Shown here in pieces: positions 1 through 5,047 of a DNA stretch of 10,341 nt. The stretch comes from Actinomycetota bacterium (GTDB lineage: Bacteria > Actinomycetota > Actinomycetes > S36-B12). The notes below the pieces were generated by a model that saw only the letters and a program-made list of their open reading frames with translations, had not been told where the DNA came from and did not search any database. Numbering within the stretch: the first letter of the stretch is position 1; each line of letters begins with the position of its first letter. A program made the translations under genes and the position numbers. The DNA is taken from positions 1-10,341 of the forward strand of contig VGBQ01000084.1 in assembly GCA_016870425.1 (NCBI GenBank), read 5' to 3'.

Positions 1-79
1 CCGGTGCGGACACTGGACGCAGATCGAGCATGCCGAGGAGTTCAACCGACTACTCCGCGACTTCCTGCTCGACGCCTGA
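1..79 (+). CDS. Alpha/beta hydrolase, C-terminal fragment (partial at 5' end)
   Basis: Only the last 25 codons are in the window, read from base 2 to the TGA at 77-79. They contain the motif GHWTQIEHAEEFN followed by an amphipathic LLRDFLL helix. This is how alpha/beta-hydrolase fold enzymes end: the histidine of GHW is the expected catalytic His of the Ser-Asp-His triad, and the last helix packs on the core. The GHW-x-Q-x-EHA-x-x-FN pattern resembles MhpC/HsaD-type meta-cleavage-product (C-C bond) hydrolases, but other alpha/beta hydrolases such as epoxide hydrolases and esterases share parts of it, so the substrate is not assignable. The nucleophile and acid residues lie outside the window. 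The gene converges on the SDR gene, with 10 bases between the two stop codons. Confidence 0.75.
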   Translation, partial: RCGHWTQIEHAEEFNRLLRDFLLDA

Positions 80-89
80 CCTACCCGCC

Positions 90-836
90 TCACATGCGCA
101 GATGGGACGCACCGTTGAGGTCAAGGATGCCACCGCTCGCCCACTCCGCTTCAGGCGAGGCGAGGTAGGCGACAGCCGCGGCGATCTCCTCGGGCTTGGC
201 GATGCGACCAAAGGGACTTTGCGCTTTCAGCGCGGCACCGTGCTCGCCATCCAAGGGCCCGGCCATCTCGGTCTCCACGAACCCCGGTGCCACCGTGGTG
301 ACCGCGATCCGGCGCCCCCCCAGGCGCTTCGCCAGTGACTGACCGAAGGCCGCGAGAGCCGCTTTGCTCGCGCCGTACGCCGGGCTGTCGGGCTCTCCGC
401 GGAAGGCCCCGCGCGAGCCGACATTGATGATCCGCCCACCCGCGGGCATATGACGCACGGCGCACCACGTGACGTTGGCAGGTCCCACGAGGTTGACCTC
501 CAGGGTGTCGCGCCAGGCCCGCTGCCACTCGGCGTAGTCCGTGTCATCGATCGGATGGGCAAAGAAGACACCCGCGTTGTTGACCAGGACATCCAGGCCC
601 CCCAGTTCGGCGGCTGCCCCATCGACCATGGCGCGCACCTGGTCGGGATCCCGGAGGTCTCCTTGCGTCAGGATGTGCCCGTCGCCGGGCAGCGCGGCCA
701 GGACCTGCTCCGCCAAGTCCACCGATCGCACGTAGTGCACCGCCACGCGCATGCCTGCCCGGGCGAGTGCCTGCGCGATGGCCGCCCCAATCCCGCGCGA
801 GGCTCCGGTGACCAATGCGGTGCGTGAGCGCGTCAT
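90..836 (-). CDS. SDR family NAD(P)-dependent oxidoreductase (classical type)
   Basis: This 248-residue protein has the usual length of a classical short-chain dehydrogenase/reductase. Visible hallmarks are the TGASRGIG nucleotide-binding loop at residues 10-17, LDVLVNNAG at 81-89, Asn115, and the catalytic Ser141, Tyr154 and Lys158 (YGASK). A PGFVET segment follows, and the C-terminal GGILDLNGA is typical of FabG-like SDRs. The substrate is not determinable; a soluble ketone/alcohol oxidoreductase of FabG-like type is the safest statement. The ATG at 836 was chosen because TGASRGIG then starts at residue 10, as usual. An in-frame upstream start at 959 would add 41 residues without SDR similarity and would run into the divergent gene. 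A TAGGCT hexamer lies 7 bases upstream of this ATG, suggesting a leaderless transcript. Confidence 0.93.
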   Translation of the reverse strand: MTRSRTALVTGASRGIGAAIAQALARAGMRVAVHYVRSVDLAEQVLAALPGDGHILTQGDLRDPDQVRAMVDGAAAELGGLDVLVNNAGVFFAHPIDDTDYAEWQRAWRDTLEVNLVGPANVTWCAVRHMPAGGRIINVGSRGAFRGEPDSPAYGASKAALAAFGQSLAKRLGGRRIAVTTVAPGFVETEMAGPLDGEHGAALKAQSPFGRIAKPEEIAAAVAYLASPEAEWASGGILDLNGASHLRM

Positions 837-843
837 GGGCGTC

Positions 844-849
844 AGCCTA
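844..849 (-). promoter_or_regulatory. Putative -10 element of leaderless SDR transcript
   Basis: On the minus strand the hexamer TAGGCT (TANNNT class) is followed by 7 bases and then the ATG at 836. No Shine-Dalgarno sequence precedes the ATG. Known actinobacterial leaderless promoters place the -10 at this distance, so transcription would begin at the start codon. No clear -35 is visible. Confidence 0.55.
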
Positions 850-861
850 CGCAGGGGCGTT

Positions 862-873
862 GGCAGTGCTGCC
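862..873. promoter_or_regulatory. Palindrome at the centre of a divergent promoter, candidate operator
   Basis: GGCAG-TG-CTGCC is a dyad with 5-bp arms. Its centre (867.5) coincides with the centre of the flanking inverted repeat TCAGCCT (842-848) / AGGCTGA (887-893), which contains the -10 elements of both divergent genes. The palindrome lies 12 bases from each -10 hexamer and so covers both -35 regions. A dimeric regulator bound here could control the SDR gene and the HicA-like unit together. This is inference from symmetry alone. Confidence 0.35.
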
Positions 874-885
874 GCGCTCGTCTGG

Positions 886-891
886 CAGGCT
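886..891 (+). promoter_or_regulatory. Putative extended -10 of leaderless hicA-like transcript
   Basis: CAGGCT, preceded by TGG (an extended -10 TGn), lies 6 bases before the ATG at 898. There is no recognisable ribosome binding site. The 18 bases up to and including the ATG match the same stretch before the enoyl-CoA hydratase gene (5033-5050) at 15 of 18 positions, which supports a shared promoter type. Confidence 0.5.
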
Positions 892-897
892 GAGACC

Positions 898-1200
898 ATG
901 GCACACGGCACGGGTGACGAGCCCATCCACCTCAACAACCACCATCTCAACACGCTCACGGCGATCTTCAGTCATCCCACCAGCCACAACATCCGCTGGG
1001 CCGATGTGATCTCGCTGCTGGAGCATGTCGGCGATGTCGATGAGCGTCATGACGGCAGGCTGAAGATCACCGTGGGGGCCGAGACGGAGGTATTCGACCG
1101 TCCGCGCCACAAGGACATCGACACGCAGATGGTCGTCGACCTGCGCCGCATGCTGCGCAACGCCGGCTTTGACCCCAAGACACCCGGCCAGGAGGTCTGA
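898..1200 (+). CDS. Small HicA-like fold protein, catalytic His not conserved
   Basis: This is a 100-residue soluble protein. Residues about 32-91 follow the HicA mRNA-interferase (YcfA) pattern: a W-x-DV-x-x-LLE helix (34-42), a beta-hairpin, a FDRPRHK turn resembling the PHxK turn of HicA (66-72), then an LRRML-x-x-AGF helix (82-91). The GSH(H) motif of active HicA is replaced by D52-G53-R54-L55, so the catalytic histidine is missing; His51 is nearby. An N-terminal extension (1-31) is rich in His and Asn. No HicB antitoxin is adjacent; the next gene, one base downstream, is the eRF1-like gene. It is probably an RNA-binding or regulatory relative of HicA rather than an active toxin, but the function is unknown. 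The ATG at 898 was chosen because it follows the promoter-like hexamer; an upstream in-frame ATG would overlap the divergent SDR gene. Confidence 0.75.
   Translation: MAHGTGDEPIHLNNHHLNTLTAIFSHPTSHNIRWADVISLLEHVGDVDERHDGRLKITVGAETEVFDRPRHKDIDTQMVVDLRRMLRNAGFDPKTPGQEV
1190..1195 (+). promoter_or_regulatory. Strong Shine-Dalgarno deciding the GTG start at 1202
   Basis: AGGAGG lies inside the last codons of the HicA-like gene, 6 bases upstream of GTG 1202. This is the best ribosome binding site in the window. It fixes the start of the second gene at the GTG rather than at an ATG further upstream inside the first gene. Confidence 0.85.
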
Positions 1201-1201
1201 C

Positions 1202-1666
1202 GTGCACGACATCACCGACGCCATCGACCTCCAGGGACGTGTCGCCATCGCTGCTGTGGACTTCCATCGCACGCGCATCTACGCGCTTGACTCCCCGGAC
1301 CACTCCTCGCCCGAGCATGTCGTCGCCGAGGACCCGCGCAAGCGCTACCACAACGTGTACCACCACGACGGCAACGTGGACGGCAAGTACCTCGACGACA
1401 GCGACGCCTACTGGTCGCTGCTCACTGCGGCCCTCGCTCCGGCGGCTGGCATCATCCTTCTCGGCCACGGGACGGGCAAGGCCAATGCGAGCCATCACCT
1501 GGCCACCTACATCGAGAAGCACCGTCGTGACATCGCTCAGCGCATCCTCGCGGACGTGCGAGCGGACATCGACGACCTGACCGACGAGCAGTTGCTGCGC
1601 CTGGGGCAGCACATCGCCGGCATCGATCCCCTGCGGGACCACGGCGACAGCCGCCGAGGCGCCTGA
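1202..1666 (+). CDS. baeRF / eRF1-like domain protein ('host attachment'/'translational machinery' type)
   Basis: This 154-residue protein starts at GTG 1202, one base after the upstream stop codon. Residues 13-30 form a strand-rich start (VAIAAVDFHRTRIYALD). A His/Asp-rich stretch with YHNVYHHDGN follows (49-58), then ILLGHGTGKANAS (85-97), a helix ending in EKHRRDIAQRI, and DDLTDEQLLRLGQHI near the C-terminus. The order 'nucleic-acid-fold strands, G-x-G-x-x-K turn, conserved helix' is that of the bacterial proteins related to archaeo-eukaryotic release factor eRF1/pelota domains, often annotated as host attachment or translational machinery proteins. The GGQ peptide-release motif of real release factors is absent, so translation termination activity is not expected. 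Family function is poorly established; ribosome or RNA association is an inference. It is co-transcribed with the HicA-like gene. Confidence 0.7.
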   Translation: MHDITDAIDLQGRVAIAAVDFHRTRIYALDSPDHSSPEHVVAEDPRKRYHNVYHHDGNVDGKYLDDSDAYWSLLTAALAPAAGIILLGHGTGKANASHHLATYIEKHRRDIAQRILADVRADIDDLTDEQLLRLGQHIAGIDPLRDHGDSRRGA

Positions 1667-1677
1667 GATCAGGCGCC
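1658..1677. terminator. Inverted repeat spanning both convergent stop codons, candidate bidirectional terminator
   Basis: GGCGCCTGA (1658-1666) and TCAGGCGCC (1669-1677) are perfect inverted copies separated by GA. The left arm ends in the TGA of the eRF1-like gene; the right arm starts with the reverse-complement stop of the dsbB-like gene. RNA from either strand can form the hairpin. No U-tract follows on either side, which is common in high-GC actinobacteria. Confidence 0.5.
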
Positions 1678-2409
1678 GCTGGCCTGGCGTGAGCGCCAGC
1701 GCCGCTCGAGCACGAGGGCGATGATCGCGGACACCACGCCGGCCGACAGGACGGCTATCCAGCCGAGGGGCTCGGCGAGGCCCGCAGTGTTGGCCGGATC
1801 ATCCGGGCACTCACCGAGCCCGCACTCGGGCAGGATGTAGACGCCGATGACGGCGAGGTCGATGAACACCCAGATGATGACGAGAAGGCTGAGCCAGACG
1901 ATCAGCCCGGCAACCAGGGGCCTCAGCGGGTGAACGTCGTGCAGGACGCCACGGTCCCCGGCCTGGAAGGGTGCCTGCCACATGATGAGCAGCGCGCAGC
2001 CAACCACGGCGACGATGAATGTCACCAGCGCCCAGGTGTAGAGATGCCAGCCGAAGACGGCCGGGCCGTATCCAGGGTCCGCGGGATCGGCGATGTGGAG
2101 CAGTATCTGCCGCGTGGAGCCGGCCGCGCCCACCACGGCCGCCAGGATGCTGAGGGCGTAGTGGCGAGGGCTCATGCCCCAGAGCAGATTCATGATCGGG
2201 CCCACCGCGAGCCCGACCATGCCTGACCTTTGCACGATGCACAGCGGGCATGGCTGCTCTCCCACCCCGAACTGCAGGTGGAGAGAGCCCGCGAGCACAC
2301 CGATCAGCCCGAGCAGCGCCACGATGTTGATCACGCGAGACAGGAGCACGGCCCGCTCGGGCGGCATGCTCCAGCGCGATGCCGTGGGAGTGGCCATCGA
2401 TGTCGTCAC
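1669..2409 (-). CDS. DsbB-family disulfide bond formation protein with C-terminal two-helix extension
   Basis: This 246-residue integral membrane protein belongs to the DsbB family, in which quinone-linked oxidases re-oxidise a DsbA-like thiol oxidase outside the membrane. The redox pair CPLC is at 54-57, after a first membrane helix (about 21-45). Helices follow at about 62-78, 83-104 and 121-143, with the family-typical RQILLHI (100-106) and GWHLYTWAL (120-128). E. coli DsbB has a second cysteine pair in the loop before helix 4; none is present here. Residues about 163-236 add two further helices whose connecting outer loop carries Cys196 and Cys201 (CGLGEC). The GTG start at 2409 is favoured because AGGGG lies 5 bases upstream (2415-2419); ATG 2397 would give 242 residues. 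It is the second gene of an operon with the DUF5993-like gene. Confidence 0.88.
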   Translation of the reverse strand: MTTSMATPTASRWSMPPERAVLLSRVINIVALLGLIGVLAGSLHLQFGVGEQPCPLCIVQRSGMVGLAVGPIMNLLWGMSPRHYALSILAAVVGAAGSTRQILLHIADPADPGYGPAVFGWHLYTWALVTFIVAVVGCALLIMWQAPFQAGDRGVLHDVHPLRPLVAGLIVWLSLLVIIWVFIDLAVIGVYILPECGLGECPDDPANTAGLAEPLGWIAVLSAGVVSAIIALVLERRWRSRQASGA

Positions 2410-2414
2410 GTCTG

Positions 2415-2419
2415 CCCCT
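2415..2419 (-). promoter_or_regulatory. Ribosome binding site of the dsbB-like gene, overlapping the upstream stop codon
   Basis: On the minus strand the sequence reads TAGGGGCAGACGTG: the TAG stop of the small upstream gene runs into AGGGG, which is 5 bases from the GTG start at 2409. This supports translational coupling of the two membrane proteins and favours GTG over the ATG four codons later. Confidence 0.65.
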
Positions 2420-2570
2420 AGAAGTTGAGCGGGATCGGGTCGGTCATATGGATGCGCAGCACCAGCAGCGTGTAGCCCAAATTGGCCAGCGCCAGGATCG
2501 GCGTCCATCTCCACCCGCGGAAGATGCCGACGAAGACCACGAGCCAGACGACGAACATGAGGAACATCAC
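2418..2570 (-). CDS. Small DUF5993-like membrane protein encoded upstream of dsbB-like gene
   Basis: This very short gene (50 residues from GTG 2570, or 49 from ATG 2567) has one hydrophobic helix (FLMFVVWLVVFVGIF), a basic turn (RGWRW), a second hydrophobic stretch (ILALANLGYTLLVL) and a C-terminal HMTDPIPLNF. A two-helix protein ending in H-x-TDPL-like residues is how I remember the DUF5993 family, small proteins frequently encoded next to DsbB-like genes. It probably works with the downstream disulfide oxidase, but no biochemical role is known to me. Start choice: a TAGCCT hexamer ends 7 bases before GTG 2570, matching a leaderless start; no Shine-Dalgarno is seen. The stop codon overlaps the ribosome binding site of the dsbB-like gene. 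Confidence 0.75.
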   Translation of the reverse strand: MMFLMFVVWLVVFVGIFRGWRWTPILALANLGYTLLVLRIHMTDPIPLNF

Positions 2571-2577
2571 GGGACCG

Positions 2578-2583
2578 AGGCTA
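2578..2583 (-). promoter_or_regulatory. Putative -10 of the DUF5993-dsbB operon, inside a palindrome
   Basis: The minus strand reads TAGCCT, then 7 bases, then GTG 2570 directly followed by ATG. The hexamer lies within the inverted repeat CGAGGC-TAG-GCCTCG (2576-2590), which could be an operator overlapping the promoter. No -35 element is evident. Confidence 0.5.
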
Positions 2584-2630
2584 GGCCTCGCACCCGGAAG
2601 CAGCAAGGACCCGGCGGGCCGCGCGTCCCC

Positions 2631-2636
2631 TAGGGT
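2631..2636 (+). promoter_or_regulatory. Putative -10 of leaderless dehydrogenase operon
   Basis: TAGGGT is followed by the 6 bases TGGGCC and then ATG 2643, with no ribosome binding site between. The arrangement matches leaderless actinobacterial transcripts. The 72-bp gap to the divergent DUF5993-dsbB operon therefore holds two back-to-back promoters. Confidence 0.55.
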
Positions 2637-2642
2637 TGGGCC

Positions 2643-4034
2643 ATGATCGACCTGGATGCTCTGCCCTGGCCGCCTGGCACGCGCCCTGTGGCCGTCCGCA
2701 TCGCTTCGTACGATGCTCCGCCACTCCCCCGCCACGAGGTCCGCGTCCGGGCGCGGCTGGCCTCCTGGCCCCGCGGTGATGTGCTGGTGGTCGCCCAGCC
2801 GGTCCCGGGATTGTCGTCCGAAGGCGCGCTGGCGGTGTTCTCCCACGGACTGACCGAGCACGGCCTCGTCGTGCCCTCGACCGACGGGGGCCTCCTCGTC
2901 GCCCTGGCCGAGGACTCCCCGGTCTGGCAGCAGCCCCACTTCCTGGAGTTGCTGTCGGCCGCGGCCCACGAGGCAGAGGCTCCCACCCGCTCACGCGGTG
3001 TGGCCCTGCTCGGATTCGGCGCCATCGGCGCCCAGCACGCCCGCGCCGTGCGCGAGACACCCGGGCTTCACCTTGTCGCCGTGTGCGACAGCAACCCCGC
3101 GAGGGCAGAGGTCGCGCTCGACGCCGATCCGGGCGTACGCGTGCATGCCCAGGCTGACGACCTGCTGCATGACCCCGACGTGGAGATCGTCGTGATCTCC
3201 ACCCCGCCCGACAGTCACGCCTCCTGGGCGTCGGCCGCCCTCGAGGCAGGCAAGCATGTCGTCGTCGAGAAGCCGATGGCGCTCACGACAGCAGAATGCG
3301 ACGCCCTCATCGCACAGGCCCATCGATCAGGACTGTCCGTGTCCGTCTACCAGAACAGGCGCTTCGACCCTGACTACGTGCTGATCCGCGACATCGTGCG
3401 CTCAGGGGGGATCGGCGAGGTTTTCCACGTCGAAGCGTTTGTCGGCGGCTACGGCCACCCCTGCAACTACTGGCACTCCGACGCCGAAGTGTCGGGCGGG
3501 GCGCTCTTCGACTGGGGCTCGCACGTCATCGACCAGGTGCTCGATCTCCTGCCGGGTGAGGTCGACAGCGTCACGGCGGTCAATCACAAGCGCGTCTGGC
3601 ACGACGTCAGCAACGCCGACCACGCTCGCATGACACTGCACTTCAGCGGCGGACGCGAGGCGACCTTCATCTACTCCGACCTGGCGGCGTCACTCAAGCC
3701 CCGGTGGTACATCCTCGGCACCGAAGGGGCACTTACCGGTGACTGGCGACGAATCCTGGTGCCAAGCCGCAACGCCATCGGCACTCTGGATGAGGACACG
3801 CTCGCTCCCGCTGATGCTCCACCGCTCGTGCGCCTGCATACGCCGGCAGGGGACGTGACCGAGCTCGCCTTCCGCACCGACGAGCCCCATCCCTTCCACG
3901 CCGACCTGTCGTTGTGGCTGCAGCACGGTTTCGTCCCGAGGGTTCGCGGCGAGCAGTCGCGTCGCGTCATCGCCATGCTCGAGGCGGCCGAGGAATCCGC
4001 CCGGATGGGTGGCGTGCCGGTGAAGCCCGCATGA
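2643..4034 (+). CDS. Gfo/Idh/MocA family oxidoreductase with unrecognised N-terminal extension
   Basis: This 463-residue protein is clearly longer than the usual 330-390 of the family. Residues 1-116 are a strand-rich segment of unknown type. The NAD(P)-binding Rossmann domain starts at 119 with VALLGFGAIG (G124-x-G126-x-x-G129). The family motif EKP is at 209-211 (VVVEKPMALT). The C-terminal substrate domain follows, with GGALFDWGSHVID at 285-297 giving the usual Asp290, His294 and Asp297 positions. Family members oxidise or reduce sugars, inositols, other cyclic polyols or biliverdin-like compounds; the substrate here is unknown. The protein is predicted cytoplasmic. The ATG at 2643 is supported by the hexamer 6 bases before it and by absence of any other start that would keep the promoter intact. 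It overlaps the next gene by ATGA, so the two are translationally coupled. Confidence 0.9.
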   Translation: MIDLDALPWPPGTRPVAVRIASYDAPPLPRHEVRVRARLASWPRGDVLVVAQPVPGLSSEGALAVFSHGLTEHGLVVPSTDGGLLVALAEDSPVWQQPHFLELLSAAAHEAEAPTRSRGVALLGFGAIGAQHARAVRETPGLHLVAVCDSNPARAEVALDADPGVRVHAQADDLLHDPDVEIVVISTPPDSHASWASAALEAGKHVVVEKPMALTTAECDALIAQAHRSGLSVSVYQNRRFDPDYVLIRDIVRSGGIGEVFHVEAFVGGYGHPCNYWHSDAEVSGGALFDWGSHVIDQVLDLLPGEVDSVTAVNHKRVWHDVSNADHARMTLHFSGGREATFIYSDLAASLKPRWYILGTEGALTGDWRRILVPSRNAIGTLDEDTLAPADAPPLVRLHTPAGDVTELAFRTDEPHPFHADLSLWLQHGFVPRVRGEQSRRVIAMLEAAEESARMGGVPVKPA

Positions 4035-4996
4035 GCGCCACTCGCTGGGGACTACTCGGTGCGGGGTGGATCGCTCGCCGCGCCATCGCCCCCGCTATGC
4101 ACAGCGCACACGGCGCGGTGGTGGAGGTCGTCGCGGCCCGCGATCTGGCTCGCGCGGCCGCCCTGGGGCCGCGTCGAGCTGCCGTCGACGACTACGCGGC
4201 CGTGGTGGATGACCCTGACATCGACGCGGTCTACGTCGCCCTGTCCAACGACGGCCACCTGCCCTGGACGCAGCGAGCACTCGAAGTCGGCAAGGCGGTG
4301 CTGTGCGAGAAGCCCCTGGGGCGCACGGCCGAGGAGGCTCATCGCATGCGATCGATCGCCGACGCCTCGGGCGCTCTGCTGGTCGAGGCCACCTGGAATC
4401 TCTGGCACCCGCGCACAGCGCGGGCGGCGGCCCTGGTCGCGAGCGGGGCTCTCGGCAGCGTCACAGGGGTGAGCGGCAGCTTCGTCTTCGACGGGGTCGC
4501 CGAGGGCAACTACCGACTCGATCCCGAGCGCGGGGGCGGAGCCCTGTTGGACGTCGGGACCTACCCGCTGACCGGGGCCGCATGGGCCACGCGCGGCCGC
4601 GACGTCGCCGTGACCGACGTGGAGGTGGTCACCGGAGGCCGGGGGGTCGATCTCACCACCGCCGCACGCCTCACCCTGGGGGGTGTGCCCGTGCACGCGC
4701 GTGCGAGCTTCATCGAGGCAGGTTTCGAGACCCTGGTCATCGAAGGTGAGCTCGGGGTGATCGAGTTCACGGGCAACGACGCCTACACCTCATGGATGCG
4801 GCCCAGCACGCTGCGTGTCCTCGATCGCGACGGCGAGCGAGTCGAGCACTTCGCACCCGTCGATCCCTACCGGATCATGATCGAGCAGGTCTCATCTGCT
4901 GCCCGTGGTGATGCCGCCTGGCTGCCCGATCCTCGGTGGTCGCTCGCCGTTGCCGACGCGATGGATGCCATCGCCGCCCACGCTCGCCTGCCCTAG
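4031..4996 (+). CDS. Gfo/Idh/MocA family oxidoreductase, second gene of the pair
   Basis: This 321-residue protein is of compact family length. The Rossmann motif is at residues 7-15 (GLLGAGWIA), EKP is at 93-95 (LCEKPLGRT), and GGGALLDVGTYPL lies at 168-180. The last motif is typical of the sub-branch around dimeric dihydrodiol dehydrogenase / glucose-fructose oxidoreductase-like enzymes, in which Tyr178 sits near the expected catalytic His/Tyr position. Its start codon overlaps the stop of the upstream dehydrogenase (ATGA at 4031-4034), so both are made from one message and may act on related compounds, perhaps as successive oxidation and reduction steps. That role is inference. An earlier in-frame start at 3914 would overlap the upstream gene by 120 bases and adds nothing family-like. 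There are no transmembrane or secretion signals. Confidence 0.9.
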   Translation: MSATRWGLLGAGWIARRAIAPAMHSAHGAVVEVVAARDLARAAALGPRRAAVDDYAAVVDDPDIDAVYVALSNDGHLPWTQRALEVGKAVLCEKPLGRTAEEAHRMRSIADASGALLVEATWNLWHPRTARAAALVASGALGSVTGVSGSFVFDGVAEGNYRLDPERGGGALLDVGTYPLTGAAWATRGRDVAVTDVEVVTGGRGVDLTTAARLTLGGVPVHARASFIEAGFETLVIEGELGVIEFTGNDAYTSWMRPSTLRVLDRDGERVEHFAPVDPYRIMIEQVSSAARGDAAWLPDPRWSLAVADAMDAIAAHARLP

Positions 4997-5006
4997 GAAT
5001 CGGGTT

Positions 5007-5024
5007 GCCGCGATCCTGCGCGGC
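5007..5024 (+). terminator. GC-rich hairpin 10 bases after the dehydrogenase stop codon
   Basis: GCCGCG (5007-5012) and CGCGGC (5019-5024) can pair around a 6-base loop. The position just after the operon end suggests termination, but there is no U-tract and the stem is short, so this is tentative. Confidence 0.3.
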
Positions 5025-5035
5025 GCGCCACCTGG

Positions 5036-5041
5036 CAGGGT
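5036..5041 (+). promoter_or_regulatory. Putative extended -10 of the enoyl-CoA hydratase family gene
   Basis: TGG-CAGGGT is followed by 6 bases and ATG 5048. Its GGCAGGG could also be read as a weak Shine-Dalgarno 7 bases from the ATG, so leaderless and leadered readings compete here. The high similarity to the 883-900 region favours a promoter. Confidence 0.4.
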
Positions 5042-5047
5042 GTGTCC

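Noticed and set aside
837..959. In-frame upstream extension giving a 289-residue SDR
   Set aside because: The extra 41 residues have no SDR-like character, would overlap the divergent HicA-like gene, and the ATG at 836 has a promoter-like hexamer and gives the normal N-terminus.
898..1666. Classical HicAB toxin-antitoxin locus
   Set aside because: The second gene does not resemble HicB (no partial RNase H fold pattern or DNA-binding tail) and the first lacks the catalytic His, so a standard toxin-antitoxin call is not supported.
4052..4696. 214-residue minus-strand frame opposite the second dehydrogenase
   Set aside because: Composition typical of a shadow, no motif, and the plus-strand gene has all family motifs.
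5021..5028. GGCGCGCC palindrome as a regulatory site
   Set aside because: An 8-bp GC-only palindrome is expected by chance in such GC-rich DNA, and it is partly in the arm of a hairpin already listed.
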